Source of the DNA: Herbaspirillum sp. DW155
GTDB taxonomy: Bacteria > Pseudomonadota > Gammaproteobacteria > Burkholderiales > Burkholderiaceae_D
Assembly: GCF_037076565.1 (NCBI RefSeq)
Contig: NZ_AP029028.1
Coordinates: 3,348,001 to 3,412,000 of the forward strand
Length of the DNA stretch: 64,000 nt
Direction: 5' to 3'
In this document: in pieces, positions 25,791-35,106 of the stretch
How positions within the stretch are numbered: position 1 is the stretch's first letter
How the letters are laid out: each line of letters opens with the position of its first letter
Translations under genes and position numbers: made by a program
Notes under the pieces: generated by a model
Databases searched by the model: none
What the model was told of the DNA's origin: nothing
What the model saw: the letters and a program-made list of their open reading frames with translations, nothing else

Positions 25791-27320
25791 TCAAACGTCC
25801 AATCCCATGAAGCGGCGCACGCGCAGCGTCGCGGCGTCGGTTGTCGTTGCCTGGCGGATGTGCTGGGGCGAGGCGTCCAGCTGGACCAGGCCGTTTTCCA
25901 TGAACAGCACGCGGTCCGAGATCGTCAGTGCAAAGTCCATTTCGTGCGTGACGATCACCATGGTCATGCCCTCCTGGGCCAGATCCTGGATCACTTTCAA
26001 CACCTCGCCGACCAGTTCGGGGTCCAGCGCCGAGGTGGGTTCGTCAAACAGCATCACATCAGGCGACATGGCCAGCGCGCGGGCGATGGCCACCCGCTGC
26101 TGCTGCCCGCCGGAGAGCTGGTGCGGGTATTTGTGCTGGTGCGCCAGCAGGCCAACCTTGTCCAGCAGTTGCAGGGCCTTGCTCCGCCGCAACGCCGGAT
26201 CGGCCGGCTGGCGGTGATAGCGCGGCGCCAGCAACACGTTCTCCAGCACGCTCAGATGCGGGAACAGATTGAAGCCCTGGAACACCATGCCGATACGGGC
26301 GATGCCATTGCGCACCAGGCTGCTGTCGAGCGAGGCAGTGGCGCTGATATAGCCTTCACCGAAGAGAATGATCTCGCCCTGGTCGATCTTCTCCAGCGCA
26401 TTGATGGTGCGGATCAGCGAGGTCTTGCCGGAACCCGAGGGACCGATGATGGAAATCACCTCGCCCGCGCCCACGCTCAGGTTCACCCCTTTGAGCACCT
26501 GATGCACGCCATAGGCTTTGTGGATGTTGACCAGCTCCAACGCACTTGGCTGGCCTGCCGCCTGGGTCACCGCCGGCGCGGCCGGAGGTGCGCCGAGCTG
26601 CGTGCGCAAGGCGCTGCAGTCGGCCTCGCTGAGGGTCGCGGGGTGGCGCTTCTGCAAATCCAGCCAGCGCTCGAGCCAACCCAGCAGCGTGCTGAACAGG
26701 GTCACCAGCATCACGTAATACACAGCCACACCGAGCAGGGTTTCCATCACCAGGAAATTCTGCGAATACAGCCGCAGCCCCGTCATCAGCAACTCGGGCA
26801 GCGAGATCACCGACACCAGCGAGGTCAGCTTGATGATGGTGACGTACTCGTTGATGAGCGTGGGTAAGGCGATCCGGAACGCTTGCGGGATGACGATCAG
26901 CCGCATCGTGCCAAACAGGCTGAACGCCAGAGCCCGTCCGGCTTCGCGCTGACCGCGGGCGACCGACTGCAGACCGCCGCGATGGATTTCAGCCATGTAG
27001 GCCGCTTCGGTGAGCACCATGGCGACCAGGCCGGCAAAGAAGGGATCGCCGACGATGCTGCGGCTCATCGGGAAAATCTGCGGCAGGTTGAACACCACCA
27101 CCACCACGACCAGCAGCGGCAGGCTGCGGAAGAGCCAGATGTAGAGTCCTGCCGCCCAGCTGACCCAGCGCGTGCCGGAGGTGCGGGCACAGGCCAGCAA
27201 GAAGCCCAGCACCATCCCCAGCACCCAGACCAGCGAGCCGAGCTCGACGACCGTGATGCACGCGCGCCAGAAGATCCCCATCGAAAACAAGGACCAGAAA
27301 TACGACCAATCTAATGCCAT
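25791..27320 (-). CDS. amino-acid-type ABC transporter, permease-ATPase fusion
   Basis: A 509-residue fusion of two normally separate subunits. Residues 1-220 are a HisM/GlnP-type permease with about five membrane segments and the EAA-like loop [22 protein letters not shown]. After a linker of about 30 residues comes an ATPase (260-509). It has Walker [12 protein letters not shown]-loop [12 protein letters not shown], signature [15 protein letters not shown], Walker [15 protein letters not shown] and switch His VTHEMDF, all intact. One polypeptide would form a homodimeric importer for a polar amino acid or similar cation. It follows the binding-protein gene, 30 bases downstream. Fusions of this type are known but uncommon. 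Confidence 0.9.
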   Translation of the reverse strand: MALDWSYFWSLFSMGIFWRACITVVELGSLVWVLGMVLGFLLACARTSGTRWVSWAAGLYIWLFRSLPLLVVVVVVFNLPQIFPMSRSIVGDPFFAGLVAMVLTEAAYMAEIHRGGLQSVARGQREAGRALAFSLFGTMRLIVIPQAFRIALPTLINEYVTIIKLTSLVSVISLPELLMTGLRLYSQNFLVMETLLGVAVYYVMLVTLFSTLLGWLERWLDLQKRHPATLSEADCSALRTQLGAPPAAPAVTQAAGQPSALELVNIHKAYGVHQVLKGVNLSVGAGEVISIIGPSGSGKTSLIRTINALEKIDQGEIILFGEGYISATASLDSSLVRNGIARIGMVFQGFNLFPHLSVLENVLLAPRYHRQPADPALRRSKALQLLDKVGLLAHQHKYPHQLSGGQQQRVAIARALAMSPDVMLFDEPTSALDPELVGEVLKVIQDLAQEGMTMVIVTHEMDFALTISDRVLFMENGLVQLDASPQHIRQATTTDAATLRVRRFMGLDV

Positions 27321-27350
27321 GCGAGGGCTCCTGGTGGGTCAGACTGGAAA

Positions 27351-28160
27351 TTACTTGGCCGCCACCGGCTCAAGATCGTACTTCTTGATCAGGGCCGCAT
27401 AGTCGCCACTAGCCTGGCTTGCTGCCAGCGCTTTTTGCAGCGACTGGTAAAGCGCGGTATTGCCCTTCTTCACGTAGATGCCCAGCGTCTGCGGATAGAC
27501 CAGTGCAGGCGAGCTGATCACGATGCGGCCCCTGCTGCGTTCGGCCAGCATCTTGGCGGCACCGGCGATTTCCATCTGCGCCTGGATGTTCTTCGACAGC
27601 AGGGCTTGCGAGACTTCCGGTGCGGTCGGGAACTCGCTCACGATCACCGCTGGCTTACCGTGGGCGGCGCAGTAGTCGCCGGAGAGTTTCTTCAACGCAT
27701 TGACCCAGCTGGTGCCGGCCTGCAGGCCCACCTTCAGGCCGCACAGATCGTTTTCGGTCTTGGGCATCACGCCGCCATCCTTGTCGACCATGATGGCTGC
27801 ACCAGTGCGCCCGTAAGCGATGGCATCGGCCTGGGCCGTGCGCTCGGGGGTGATGTACATGCCGGAAATGACGGCATCGAATTGCCCGCTGCCCAGACCC
27901 AGAATCAGGCTGGGGAACTTGGTATCGACAAAGGCCGGCTTGACCTTCAATACCTTGCCCAGCATCTCGGCGAACTCGGGATCGAAACCGACCACCTTGT
28001 CGCCTTGCCAGGATTCGAACGGCGGATAGGTGATTTCCATGCCGACCTTGAGCTGGCCGGGGACGATGGTTTGCGAGAACGCTGCCAGCGGCAGCAAGGC
28101 GGACAAGGCAAACGTAAGCAGACCGCGCTTGAACGAAGCGCTGCGGAAGGTGGGGCTCAT
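27351..28160 (-). CDS. periplasmic substrate-binding protein of the amino-acid-type ABC importer
   Basis: A 269-residue family 3 solute-binding protein. A signal peptide covers about residues 1-30 (LLTFALSALLPLAAFSQ). The family signature LKVGMEITYPPFESWQGDKVVGFDPEFAEMLG follows, then ISGMYITPERTAQADAIAY. A cysteine pair (LCGLKV and DYCAAHG) probably forms a disulfide. The acidic residues typical of cation-binding members are not obvious enough to name the ligand. A clear AAGGAG ribosome site precedes the ATG. It pairs with the fused transporter gene downstream. Confidence 0.9.
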   Translation of the reverse strand: MSPTFRSASFKRGLLTFALSALLPLAAFSQTIVPGQLKVGMEITYPPFESWQGDKVVGFDPEFAEMLGKVLKVKPAFVDTKFPSLILGLGSGQFDAVISGMYITPERTAQADAIAYGRTGAAIMVDKDGGVMPKTENDLCGLKVGLQAGTSWVNALKKLSGDYCAAHGKPAVIVSEFPTAPEVSQALLSKNIQAQMEIAGAAKMLAERSRGRIVISSPALVYPQTLGIYVKKGNTALYQSLQKALAASQASGDYAALIKKYDLEPVAAK

Positions 28161-28223
28161 GATGCTGGACTCCTTGAGTGACGGGCTGAAAAATTAAAAA
28201 AAACGCAGAGCAAGGACGGAAGC

Positions 28224-29288
28224 TCAATGGCCTTCCGTGGCTTTGGGCCGGGTGTAACCGAAACTGCCGGGCTTCAGGGCCGCCGCAGGCAGGGTCATCT
28301 CACCGGCCTCGACCTTGCGCTTGAGGTAGGTATAGGTTTGCTGGGCCTGCGAATACATGTGTTCACCGATGGTCAGCTCGCCATAGCTGGTAGCGTCCGA
28401 CGAGGCGCCGGCAAACTGCGGTAACGGGCGGATGCGGGTGTGGTAATCGCAGGCGAAGAACAGCGGAAAGGAATAACGTTCATGCCGGACCTTGCGCACG
28501 CGGTGCGAGGTCGCCGGGAAGGCGCCTGCGGTCATCACTTCCAGCATGTCGCCGATATTGATGACGAAAGCCTCTTCACCTGCCACCGAACACGGCGGCG
28601 CATCGATCCAGGCGCCCTGGTCGTTCATCACTTCCAGGCCGGGCTGATCCGACAGCAGCATGGTGAAACACTCGTAATCGGTATGTGCGCCGATACCGGG
28701 CGCATCGACCGCTTCCGTGTCGACCGGATAATGGATCAGGCGCAGCTTCGAGGGCGGGCAGGTCACCAGGGATTCGAAGGCATCTTCGGGCTGTCCCAGC
28801 GCCAGGGCAAAGCCACGGAACAAGGTGCGACCCAGCGCGAACACCGCCTCGTAATAGCGGGAAACGGCCTCCCTGAAACCAGGCAGATCGGGCCATTTGT
28901 TGTTGCCGATGAGGGGCGTACCGGCCAGCACCAGCGGATGATCGTCGGGCACCTCGTAGCCGATGTCGAAGGCTTCCTTGTGATCGGGCCGGCCCTTCGA
29001 ATAGACCTCTTCGCCTTCGGGCACGTAGCCTTTATGGCCCCAGGAGTCGCCGATGTAGTAACGCATCTTCCACTGCATCTCCTGCGCAAACAGATCGCGG
29101 CTGGCTGTGCGCAAGCCTGCGATGAGCTGCGGATCAATCCCGTGACCGACGATGTAGAAAAAACCGACATCGCGCGCCGCCGCCCCGAGCTGCTCGGCCA
29201 CTGCCTGGCGCTGTGCGGGATCATCGTGGTAGAGGCCACGGATATCGATCACGGGCAAGGCCGTGAAATTGCGTTGTCCGGTGTGCAT
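28224..29288 (-). CDS. 2-oxoglutarate/Fe(II)-dependent oxygenase, isopenicillin N synthase family
   Basis: A 354-residue oxygenase. The start was set at ATG 29288 ([18 protein letters not shown]); a longer frame runs into the upstream gene. The N-terminal DIOX region has [12 protein letters not shown]. The metal site is His-x-Asp in [12 protein letters not shown] and a distal His in TSHRVRKV, followed by Arg-x-Ser in RYSFPLFF, which binds 2-oxoglutarate. All are in place, so it should be active. The family hydroxylates or ring-closes amino acids and other small acids. Lying between a ureohydrolase/TIM-barrel pair and an amino-acid importer, it may hydroxylate the imported compound. Confidence 0.87.
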   Translation of the reverse strand: MHTGQRNFTALPVIDIRGLYHDDPAQRQAVAEQLGAAARDVGFFYIVGHGIDPQLIAGLRTASRDLFAQEMQWKMRYYIGDSWGHKGYVPEGEEVYSKGRPDHKEAFDIGYEVPDDHPLVLAGTPLIGNNKWPDLPGFREAVSRYYEAVFALGRTLFRGFALALGQPEDAFESLVTCPPSKLRLIHYPVDTEAVDAPGIGAHTDYECFTMLLSDQPGLEVMNDQGAWIDAPPCSVAGEEAFVINIGDMLEVMTAGAFPATSHRVRKVRHERYSFPLFFACDYHTRIRPLPQFAGASSDATSYGELTIGEHMYSQAQQTYTYLKRKVEAGEMTLPAAALKPGSFGYTRPKATEGH

Positions 29289-29323
29289 GGTCAATGTCCT
29301 CAGATAGGTGGAGACTGCATCGG

Positions 29324-30184
29324 TTACGAAGAGAGAACGCCGTGTCGCTGCGACCAGCGCCCGAAATGCGCACGCTCCTGCTGCGCCATCCAGTGATTGA
29401 GCTGCCACAGATCGGCCACCGGACTGCGGGTATAAGGCAGCAGATGCAGGTAACCATCCGGGCCGAACTCGGGCGTGAGCGTGGTCGTCGTGTAGCCTTT
29501 GCTGCGCTGGAAGGCCCAGATCGTCTCCCAGATGCGCTGGTGAAACGCCAGCTCGGGGGCGTATTCGGGCGCGGCCGGATCGGGCACCTGCGGTCCCTGG
29601 GCGTAGCCCACGCGCGCCTGGACGTGATGCACACGTTGCAGGAACGGCGTGAGGTCATCCAGCGGATCATCCAGCAAGCGCTCGCACACCACTACCCAGT
29701 GACTGATGTCGGCGGTGTATTGCAGTTGCGGTAGCTGGCGCACGATGTCCAGCGTGACCCAAGGACTGTAGAGCGAACTGGCGCGATGGGTCTCAAAGCA
29801 GCAGAGCACGCCGGCGCTGTCGGCCAGTGCCTGCGCCCGGCCCAGGAAATCGACCTGCTCGGACAAGGACCAGCGGTCGTTGCCGGCGAGCAGATTCACG
29901 AAGCGCGGATTCAATTCCGCCGCCGCATCGAAGGCCCGGGCCAGATGCTGCAAATGCACCTGCGGACCGTCGGCCTGACGCGGGATGACATCGGCGCCAC
30001 TGAAGACGGTGGCGATGTAATCCAGCGCATCGGCCTGCAGGCGATCACGCAATGCGCGCCGCTCCTGCGCCACCATCGGCAGGCGCGCCTCCAGACCGGT
30101 ACAGCCGGCCTCGCGCAGCTGCGCCACACAGGTACTCCAGGGGACTTGCACGCCCCAGGTGGAGCGCAATATCTTCAGTTCCAT
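29324..30184 (-). CDS. sugar phosphate isomerase/epimerase-like TIM-barrel protein
   Basis: A 286-residue protein of the xylose-isomerase-like/AP endonuclease 2 superfamily. Likely metal ligands are seen at the usual strand ends: Glu in [13 protein letters not shown], Asp/His in [11 protein letters not shown], His in VHHVQARVG and Glu in [11 protein letters not shown]. Relatives isomerise hydroxypyruvate or sugars, or epimerise inositol-type compounds. The exact reaction here is unknown. The gene lies 10 bases after the ureohydrolase gene and before the oxygenase gene. Its start is the ATG at 30184, with an upstream region overlapping no other gene. Confidence 0.8.
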   Translation of the reverse strand: MELKILRSTWGVQVPWSTCVAQLREAGCTGLEARLPMVAQERRALRDRLQADALDYIATVFSGADVIPRQADGPQVHLQHLARAFDAAAELNPRFVNLLAGNDRWSLSEQVDFLGRAQALADSAGVLCCFETHRASSLYSPWVTLDIVRQLPQLQYTADISHWVVVCERLLDDPLDDLTPFLQRVHHVQARVGYAQGPQVPDPAAPEYAPELAFHQRIWETIWAFQRSKGYTTTTLTPEFGPDGYLHLLPYTRSPVADLWQLNHWMAQQERAHFGRWSQRHGVLSS

Positions 30185-30194
30185 ACGATCGCTC

Positions 30195-31145
30195 TCAGCG
30201 ATAGCTCACACCGGGCAGCACACACAGCATTTCGTAGAGCAGGTTCGCGCCGAGCTGCGAGGTATTGCCGCTCAGGTCATAAGGCGGCGAGACCTCCACC
30301 AGATCACAGCCGACCAGATTCATGCCACGGCATCCGCGCACGATTTCCAGAGCCTGGATGGAAGTCAGGCCGCCGACTTCGGGCGTGCCCGTGCCGGGCG
30401 CCCAGGCCGGGTCGATGCCGTCGATGTCGAAGCTCAGATAGACCGGGCCGCTACCCATCTGTGCGCGCACTTCTTCCATGAGCGGCGTCAGCGAGCGATG
30501 CCAGCATTGTTCGGCCTGCACCAGGCGGAAACCCTGATCCACGCCCCATTGGAAATCGCCGCTGGCGTAGCCTTGCGCGCGCTGCCCGATCTGCACCACG
30601 CGCTTGCAATCGAGCAGGCCCTCTTCCACGGCGCGGCGGAAGGTGGTGCCGTGGGCGATTTTTTCGCCGAACATGTCGTCGTTGGTATCGGTGTGGGCAT
30701 CCACGTGCACCAGGCCGACCGGGCCGTGCTTGCGGGCGATGGCGCGCAGGATCGGCAAGGTGATGGTGTGGTCGCCGCCCAGCGTGAGCGGAATGACCGG
30801 ATGCGCCAGCAGGCTGGCATAGGCTTGCTCGATGACGCGAACCGATTCGAGCAGGTTGTAGGTATTGATGGCGACGTCGCCGATGTCAGCGACCGAGAGC
30901 GAATCAAATGGTGCGGCACCGGTGGCCATGTTGTAGGGGCGGATCATGACCGATTCGGCACGGATCTGGCGCGGACCGAAACGGGTACCGGCACGCAGCG
31001 AGGTGCCGATATCCAGCGGCACGCCGATGAAGGCGGCATCCAGGCCTGCGGCACTGTCCATCGCGGGCAGGCGCATCATGGTGGAACGGCCGGCAAAACG
31101 CGGCATGTCATTGCCGCTCTGGGGCTGGTGGAAGATTTTGGACAT
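30195..31145 (-). CDS. ureohydrolase: agmatinase/guanidinobutyrase family
   Basis: A 316-residue binuclear-metal enzyme that hydrolyses a guanidino compound to urea and an amine. Metal-binding motifs are complete: GGDHTITLP, HVDAHTDTND and SFDIDGIDPAWAPGTGTPE. The segments GGLTSIQALEIVRGC and LVGCDLVEVSPPYD are closer to the guanidinobutyrase/guanidinopropionase type than to arginase. Some relatives act on guanidine itself. As the first gene of a seven-gene run with an oxygenase and an amino-acid-type importer, it points to a guanidino substrate. The divergent LysR gene at 31316 is the likely regulator. Substrate choice cannot be decided from sequence alone. Confidence 0.88.
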   Translation of the reverse strand: MSKIFHQPQSGNDMPRFAGRSTMMRLPAMDSAAGLDAAFIGVPLDIGTSLRAGTRFGPRQIRAESVMIRPYNMATGAAPFDSLSVADIGDVAINTYNLLESVRVIEQAYASLLAHPVIPLTLGGDHTITLPILRAIARKHGPVGLVHVDAHTDTNDDMFGEKIAHGTTFRRAVEEGLLDCKRVVQIGQRAQGYASGDFQWGVDQGFRLVQAEQCWHRSLTPLMEEVRAQMGSGPVYLSFDIDGIDPAWAPGTGTPEVGGLTSIQALEIVRGCRGMNLVGCDLVEVSPPYDLSGNTSQLGANLLYEMLCVLPGVSYR

Positions 31146-31315
31146 TGCGTATCACCCTTGATCTGGCAGCAACATCATGCTGCGACGAGGCGAATATACA
31201 ATGGGCAATAGTTCTCAAAAGATAGCTGTAACCAAATAATAAGTTGTTAAAATCCGAAACTAATGTCAGGAGCCGCAGGCGGCTCCCGACCGCCCACCCG
31301 ACCGATGATTTTTCT
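31146..31315. promoter_or_regulatory. divergent promoter region between the ureohydrolase cluster and its LysR gene
   Basis: A 170-base AT-rich region holds the promoters of both units. A LysR-type site is expected here, and the stretch at 31200-31250 has several T-N11-A candidates, but none stands out. A short GC hairpin (GGAGCCGC / GCGGCTCC, 31269-31286) lies in the leader of the LysR gene. Confidence 0.45.
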
Positions 31316-32212
31316 ATGACGCCAGGCATTGATTTCAAGTTATTGCGGATATTCGCTACGGTAGTACGCCACCAGGGATTTGCCCGCGCGCAACAGGAGC
31401 TGAACCTGACCACATCGGCCATCAGCACCTATATGGCGCAACTGGAAAGCGAGGTCGGCTTTACCGTGTGCCGACGCGGACGGGGCGGCTTTGCGCTGAC
31501 CGACAAGGGCGAGCTGCTGCTCTCGGAGACCCTGCGTGTGCTGGGTGAGGTAGACAGTTTCGAGCGCTATACCCAATCGCTCAAGGGAGAACTCGGTGGC
31601 ACCTTGAAGATCGGGGTGCTGGATACCACGGTGACCGACCCGTCCTTGCCGCTGGCCGAAGCCATCGGGGTGTTTTCCAGCAAGTACCCCGCCATGCATC
31701 TGAACCTGCTCATTCGCAGTCCCTACGAATTGCAGAAGGGCTTGCTCGACAATGATCTCGACATCGCAGTCGGCTTTTTCCCGGCCAAGGCCAACGGCCT
31801 GGTCTATCAGCCGCTCTATCGCGAACAGCAATGGCTGTACTGCAGTGACCGACATCCCTGTTTTCACCAGCGGAACCTGCGCGCCTCGATGGTCTCGGAA
31901 CTCAATGTGGTCAGCCGCAGTTACTGGAGCCAGACCGAACTGAGCCGGCACGGCTTCAAGCGCAGCGTGGCCACCGTGGAGAGTATGGAAGCGCAGTTGA
32001 TCCTGATCCTGTCGGGCCGCTACATCGGCTACCTGCCCGAACACTATGCCCAGTCCTGGGTCGATCAGGGACGGCTGAAGGTTTTGCTGCCCTCCGAGTT
32101 CGGCTACCAGTCACAGTTCTCGCTGGTGCTGCGCCGGGGCCGCAGCCGTGAACTGCCGTTGCAGGCCATGCGTGAATTGCTGCAGGCCGGCAGGCGGGGC
32201 GGCAAGCGTTAA
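31316..32212 (+). CDS. LysR-family transcriptional regulator
   Basis: The start was set at ATG 31316 (MTPGIDFKLLRIFATVVRHQ), since the upstream codons to 31244 read as leader. The 298-residue product has the LysR winged helix at residues 1-60 (GFARAQQELNLTTSAIS, then TYMAQLESEVGF) and a periplasmic-binding-like effector domain after residue 90. It is transcribed away from the ureohydrolase cluster and most probably controls it in response to a pathway compound. The HTH helix is slightly unusual in starting FKLLRIFATVV rather than LRxF at the very N-terminus. Confidence 0.88.
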   Translation: MTPGIDFKLLRIFATVVRHQGFARAQQELNLTTSAISTYMAQLESEVGFTVCRRGRGGFALTDKGELLLSETLRVLGEVDSFERYTQSLKGELGGTLKIGVLDTTVTDPSLPLAEAIGVFSSKYPAMHLNLLIRSPYELQKGLLDNDLDIAVGFFPAKANGLVYQPLYREQQWLYCSDRHPCFHQRNLRASMVSELNVVSRSYWSQTELSRHGFKRSVATVESMEAQLILILSGRYIGYLPEHYAQSWVDQGRLKVLLPSEFGYQSQFSLVLRRGRSRELPLQAMRELLQAGRRGGKR

Positions 32213-32215
32213 GAC

Positions 32216-32403
32216 ATGCTTTCGTTCACCAACATCATCGCAGAGGATCATCCCGTCATGGTCACCGCGTTGCAGGGCCTGTCATGTCGATGCATCGCGA
32301 CCCTCGACATCCACATGCCCGGTGTCATCGGTCCGGATATGCTCAACCTGCTGCCCAAAGGCCCGCATCGCACCCCGCCCGTGGCTTTCGTCGCGCTGCC
32401 CGC
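32216..32403 (+). pseudogene. decayed copy of the response regulator receiver domain
   Basis: The frame begins MLSFTNIIAEDHPVMVTALQ and continues CRCIATLDIHMPGVIGPDML and NLLPKGPHR. These match the regulator at 23279 (MLSFNIIIVDDHPVV, RRCIVILDIDMP, LLPRGPHRSSPV), also at DNA level. About 28 residues between GL and the RRC block are missing, and similarity stops after about 65 residues. The acidic pocket VDD has become AED. No DNA-binding domain remains. The fragment starts three bases after the LysR stop. Confidence 0.75.
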
Positions 32404-32745
32404 TCACAGGCAATTGCGCGGATCCTCTTCTTCAAAATCGGAAGGATGCGCCCAGCCCAAGGGCCTGCCTGCCAGCGGATTCTCGTGGTCGCTGCCCGGC
32501 ACTTCAAGAAGTTGGATCAGGCCATTGTCCACCTCGGCAATCTTGAAGGGGGCAAACACCTGCAGGATGCTGGGTTCACCTGCGGCACTGGCCGTGCGGA
32601 AAATGGGAATCTCAGCGGCGAAACGAAGATTGCCATCATCCGCCACGGCATGTCTGGGAAAGACGCACTGGCCGACATAGGCTTGCAAATTGGCCGAACT
32701 GTTTTGTAACAGCCCGGCAAAGAGAAAAATAATCAGATTTTTCAT
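32404..32745 (-). CDS. small putative secreted protein
   Basis: A 113-residue frame with a convincing signal-like start (MKNLIIFLFAGLLQNSSANL), followed by a hydrophilic, mildly acidic part with one cysteine and no recognised domain. No strong ribosome site is seen before the ATG. It lies downstream of the glycosyltransferase gene in the same direction, 58 bases on, so it could be the last gene of the adhesin operon. The frame may be real but unknown; coding strength is moderate. Confidence 0.45.
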   Translation of the reverse strand: MKNLIIFLFAGLLQNSSANLQAYVGQCVFPRHAVADDGNLRFAAEIPIFRTASAAGEPSILQVFAPFKIAEVDNGLIQLLEVPGSDHENPLAGRPLGWAHPSDFEEEDPRNCL

Positions 32746-32803
32746 CGCAACAAAAAAAACCGCTTCATCAGCGAAGCGCCGGGCCTGCCAACACCGCGCG
32801 AGC

Positions 32804-34681
32804 TCACGCGGCCACCTTCAAGGTCTGCAGCCGCTGCCGATAGGCGGCATCCACGACGCCAACAAACTTCTCCGGCTGCCCGCGGAACAACACCTGCTCC
32901 ACATCTTCATTGAGCAAGCGCAGATGAATCGCGTTGCGATAAGCGTCGTCTTCAATCAGACGGAGCAAGGCCCGGACATACGCCTGGCGATCCGCTGCAA
33001 TCAATTCATCGGGCAAACCGAGCCGCCGGAAGAGGCCTTCATCAATATGGGTATGGACTTCCGGACCGGTCAGGCAAACGCCCGGCAAGGCCTGTCTCAC
33101 CGTATCCACCAAGCCATTGGTATTGCCGAACGGGAACGGATTGGCAAACAGGTCGCAGCAATTCAGCGAGGCCTGGTAAGCGTCGATCTCCATATGGTCA
33201 TTCACTTGCGCATCGGGCAGTGTCTTCAGGATGGTCTGTCGCACATATTCCGCAGTCACGCCCTTGCCCAGCCCCAGGTAGAAGCAGAACTGCACCGGTC
33301 GGAAACTGCGACGGCTGACGTCGGCCAGGGTGCGGATGAAACCGGGGTTGATCTTCATGACCGATGAACAGATCGCAATCCTGATCGGGGCTTTCTCATC
33401 GCGATGCACACGATTACGGGCCGGTGCACGTCTGACACCATCCGGCGGAATGTAGGGCAAGCCGTCCTTCGGAATCATCAGCAGTCTTTCGCTGAAACAC
33501 TGCTCCGAGCCGACATAATCCTCCTCGACCAGTACGCCATCGATCATCGGGGAATGGGTGGTCGCAGGATGGCCCAGGGCCATCAGCTGCAAGGGGGCCA
33601 GACGTATATTGACCAGCCACATCGTCAGTTGGAACATCCCGACGGAAGGGAAATAGATGATGTCCGGACGTATTTCCTTGAGCAGGTCATAGCAGGCCTT
33701 GACGGGGTTGGCTTCTGAAATCTCGTGGAACTCGTCAAAGACCTTCTGCGTCACTTCATCACTTGTGTGGCGCTGCGCGATACCGACGACATGATATTTC
33801 TCGCGCAGCGCATTGATGGTGGTGGAGTGCGTGCGGTAGATACTGTGATGTCGGCTGAACCATTCGAGCACCACAGCGATCACCGCCTTCTCCCGCTTCG
33901 GCGGCAGTTCCGTCATTTCGGCATAGCCGCTGTCGAGCAGCACCTGGCGCAGTATCCGGCCGATCTCTGCCTTGATGAGATGCTTGTCCGAGCGATCCGC
34001 ATAGGAACTGTGCATATACACGTCGTGCAATATGCGTTCGGGGATGGCATGAAGACTGTTGACCGTCCTCAGTTTTTCTGGGAGCCACTCCAGCAGGAAC
34101 TCACGGCGTGCATGGGCTGTTTCGGTCGGCAGCGCGCGATGGCTCAGCAAGGCCATGGCCAGCATGCAGGTCGCGTCTGGGCTGAAATTCCAGAGCACAT
34201 CGAAATCAGGTTCCGTATCGGAGTCCGGATAGAAACTCAGGCAAAACACCGCCAGGTTCTGCGGGTTCAGGCGAATGGGGTGAACCAGCCCACCCACTTC
34301 GTTACGGTTGCGGATGATATGGTCACCGTTGCGATACGGACTGATGGCAAACATGGTGGCCAGCCAGCGGTGCAGCCCCATCAATTGCTTGAATCCTTCC
34401 TCGGTCACATGGAAGGCCGGATCGGAAAACAGGCTCGTGATCGCACCGGCCAGCCGGGTGGCCAGATGGACGGTAATTTCGGATGGACTGGTGCCGCTGG
34501 CACTGGCCTTGAATTTATCGCCATAGCCGCCGAAGGCGGCATCGATCTGATTGAGCAGAAATACCAGTTGCCGTCCGGCCGTTTCATGCTCTCTGGTGGC
34601 CACCAGATATTCAAATTTTTCCAGTTCGAATCGATCGATCAATTCGTTATTGCCACCAGGCTTATTCGTTTCATCAGGCAT
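32804..34681 (-). CDS. HMW1C-family cytoplasmic N-glycosyltransferase (GT41)
   Basis: The start was set at ATG 34681 because a TTGGAG ribosome site stands six bases before it; an alternative TTG lies at 34693. The 625-residue protein has the HMW1C layout: an all-alpha N-terminal region (about 1-230) and a GT-B catalytic part. The catalytic part has DIIYFPSVGMFQLTMWLVN, LMALGHPATTHSPMIDG, a KINPGFIRTLADVSRR block and a C-terminal sugar-nucleotide region. That last region reads CDLFANPFPFGNTNGLVDT and GPEVHTHIDEGLFRRLGLP. Such enzymes add glucose or galactose to Asn in N-X-S/T sequons of adhesins in the cytoplasm. The adjacent adhesin is extremely sequon-rich. Confidence 0.9.
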   Translation of the reverse strand: MPDETNKPGGNNELIDRFELEKFEYLVATREHETAGRQLVFLLNQIDAAFGGYGDKFKASASGTSPSEITVHLATRLAGAITSLFSDPAFHVTEEGFKQLMGLHRWLATMFAISPYRNGDHIIRNRNEVGGLVHPIRLNPQNLAVFCLSFYPDSDTEPDFDVLWNFSPDATCMLAMALLSHRALPTETAHARREFLLEWLPEKLRTVNSLHAIPERILHDVYMHSSYADRSDKHLIKAEIGRILRQVLLDSGYAEMTELPPKREKAVIAVVLEWFSRHHSIYRTHSTTINALREKYHVVGIAQRHTSDEVTQKVFDEFHEISEANPVKACYDLLKEIRPDIIYFPSVGMFQLTMWLVNIRLAPLQLMALGHPATTHSPMIDGVLVEEDYVGSEQCFSERLLMIPKDGLPYIPPDGVRRAPARNRVHRDEKAPIRIAICSSVMKINPGFIRTLADVSRRSFRPVQFCFYLGLGKGVTAEYVRQTILKTLPDAQVNDHMEIDAYQASLNCCDLFANPFPFGNTNGLVDTVRQALPGVCLTGPEVHTHIDEGLFRRLGLPDELIAADRQAYVRALLRLIEDDAYRNAIHLRLLNEDVEQVLFRGQPEKFVGVVDAAYRQRLQTLKVAA

Positions 34682-34709
34682 TGTGCGCTCCAAGATGAAT
34701 ATGGTTCTT

Positions 34710-34981
34710 TAGAACCCATTTCATAAATAGGCGTGAGATGCGTTCTGTCCAGAAAGGGCGCTGGCAAGGCGCGCGACGCGTCGTGTGGCGGTGCCACACG
34801 CAAGGAGCGCAACGCGGCCAGCGCCCTTTCTGGACAGAACCCGCAGGGAGCGGCCCGTTTGGGCGAATTGCTGCGTTACGAATTTGGGTCAAGACGCCCA
34901 GTCTTGACCCAAATTCGCGCCTTGCACTTCATCCCAAACGGGACTCGCTCGCACTCACGCCTATTTATGAAATGGGTTCTA
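34710..34981. repeat. 272-bp nested palindromic element (MITE-like)
   Basis: Perfect 28-base terminal inverted repeats run from TAGAACCCATTTCATAAATA (34710-34737) to their complement (34954-34981). Inside are a perfect 24-base inverted pair (34742-34765 with 34817-34840) enclosing the hairpin CGTGTGGC-GGT-GCCACACG (34782-34800), and a perfect 17-base-pair hairpin with loop GCCCA (34879-34917). It carries no gene; the short frames in it are shadows. No target duplication is evident. It lies between the adhesin and glycosyltransferase genes. A shorter relative is at 23925-24081. Confidence 0.85.
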
Positions 34982-35106
34982 GTTTTCAACATACAGACGA
35001 CCTGATGGTCACTGCCTTCTTGCCAGCAGCTTGCATGGCATCCCCAACCTTGAATCGTGAAGGCTGAACCGTTATCCGGGGTTAAACTGATGCCGCTTTA
35101 ATGAGA

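Noticed and set aside
31146-31315. Guanidine riboswitch upstream of the ureohydrolase gene
   Set aside because: I looked because of the suspected substrate, but saw none of the conserved ACG-type loops or paired stems; the region is AT-rich with a divergent promoter.
34733-35067. Plus-strand frames of 90-109 codons in the palindromic element
   Set aside because: They lie in inverted-repeat DNA, overlap each other and have no ribosome site or known pattern.
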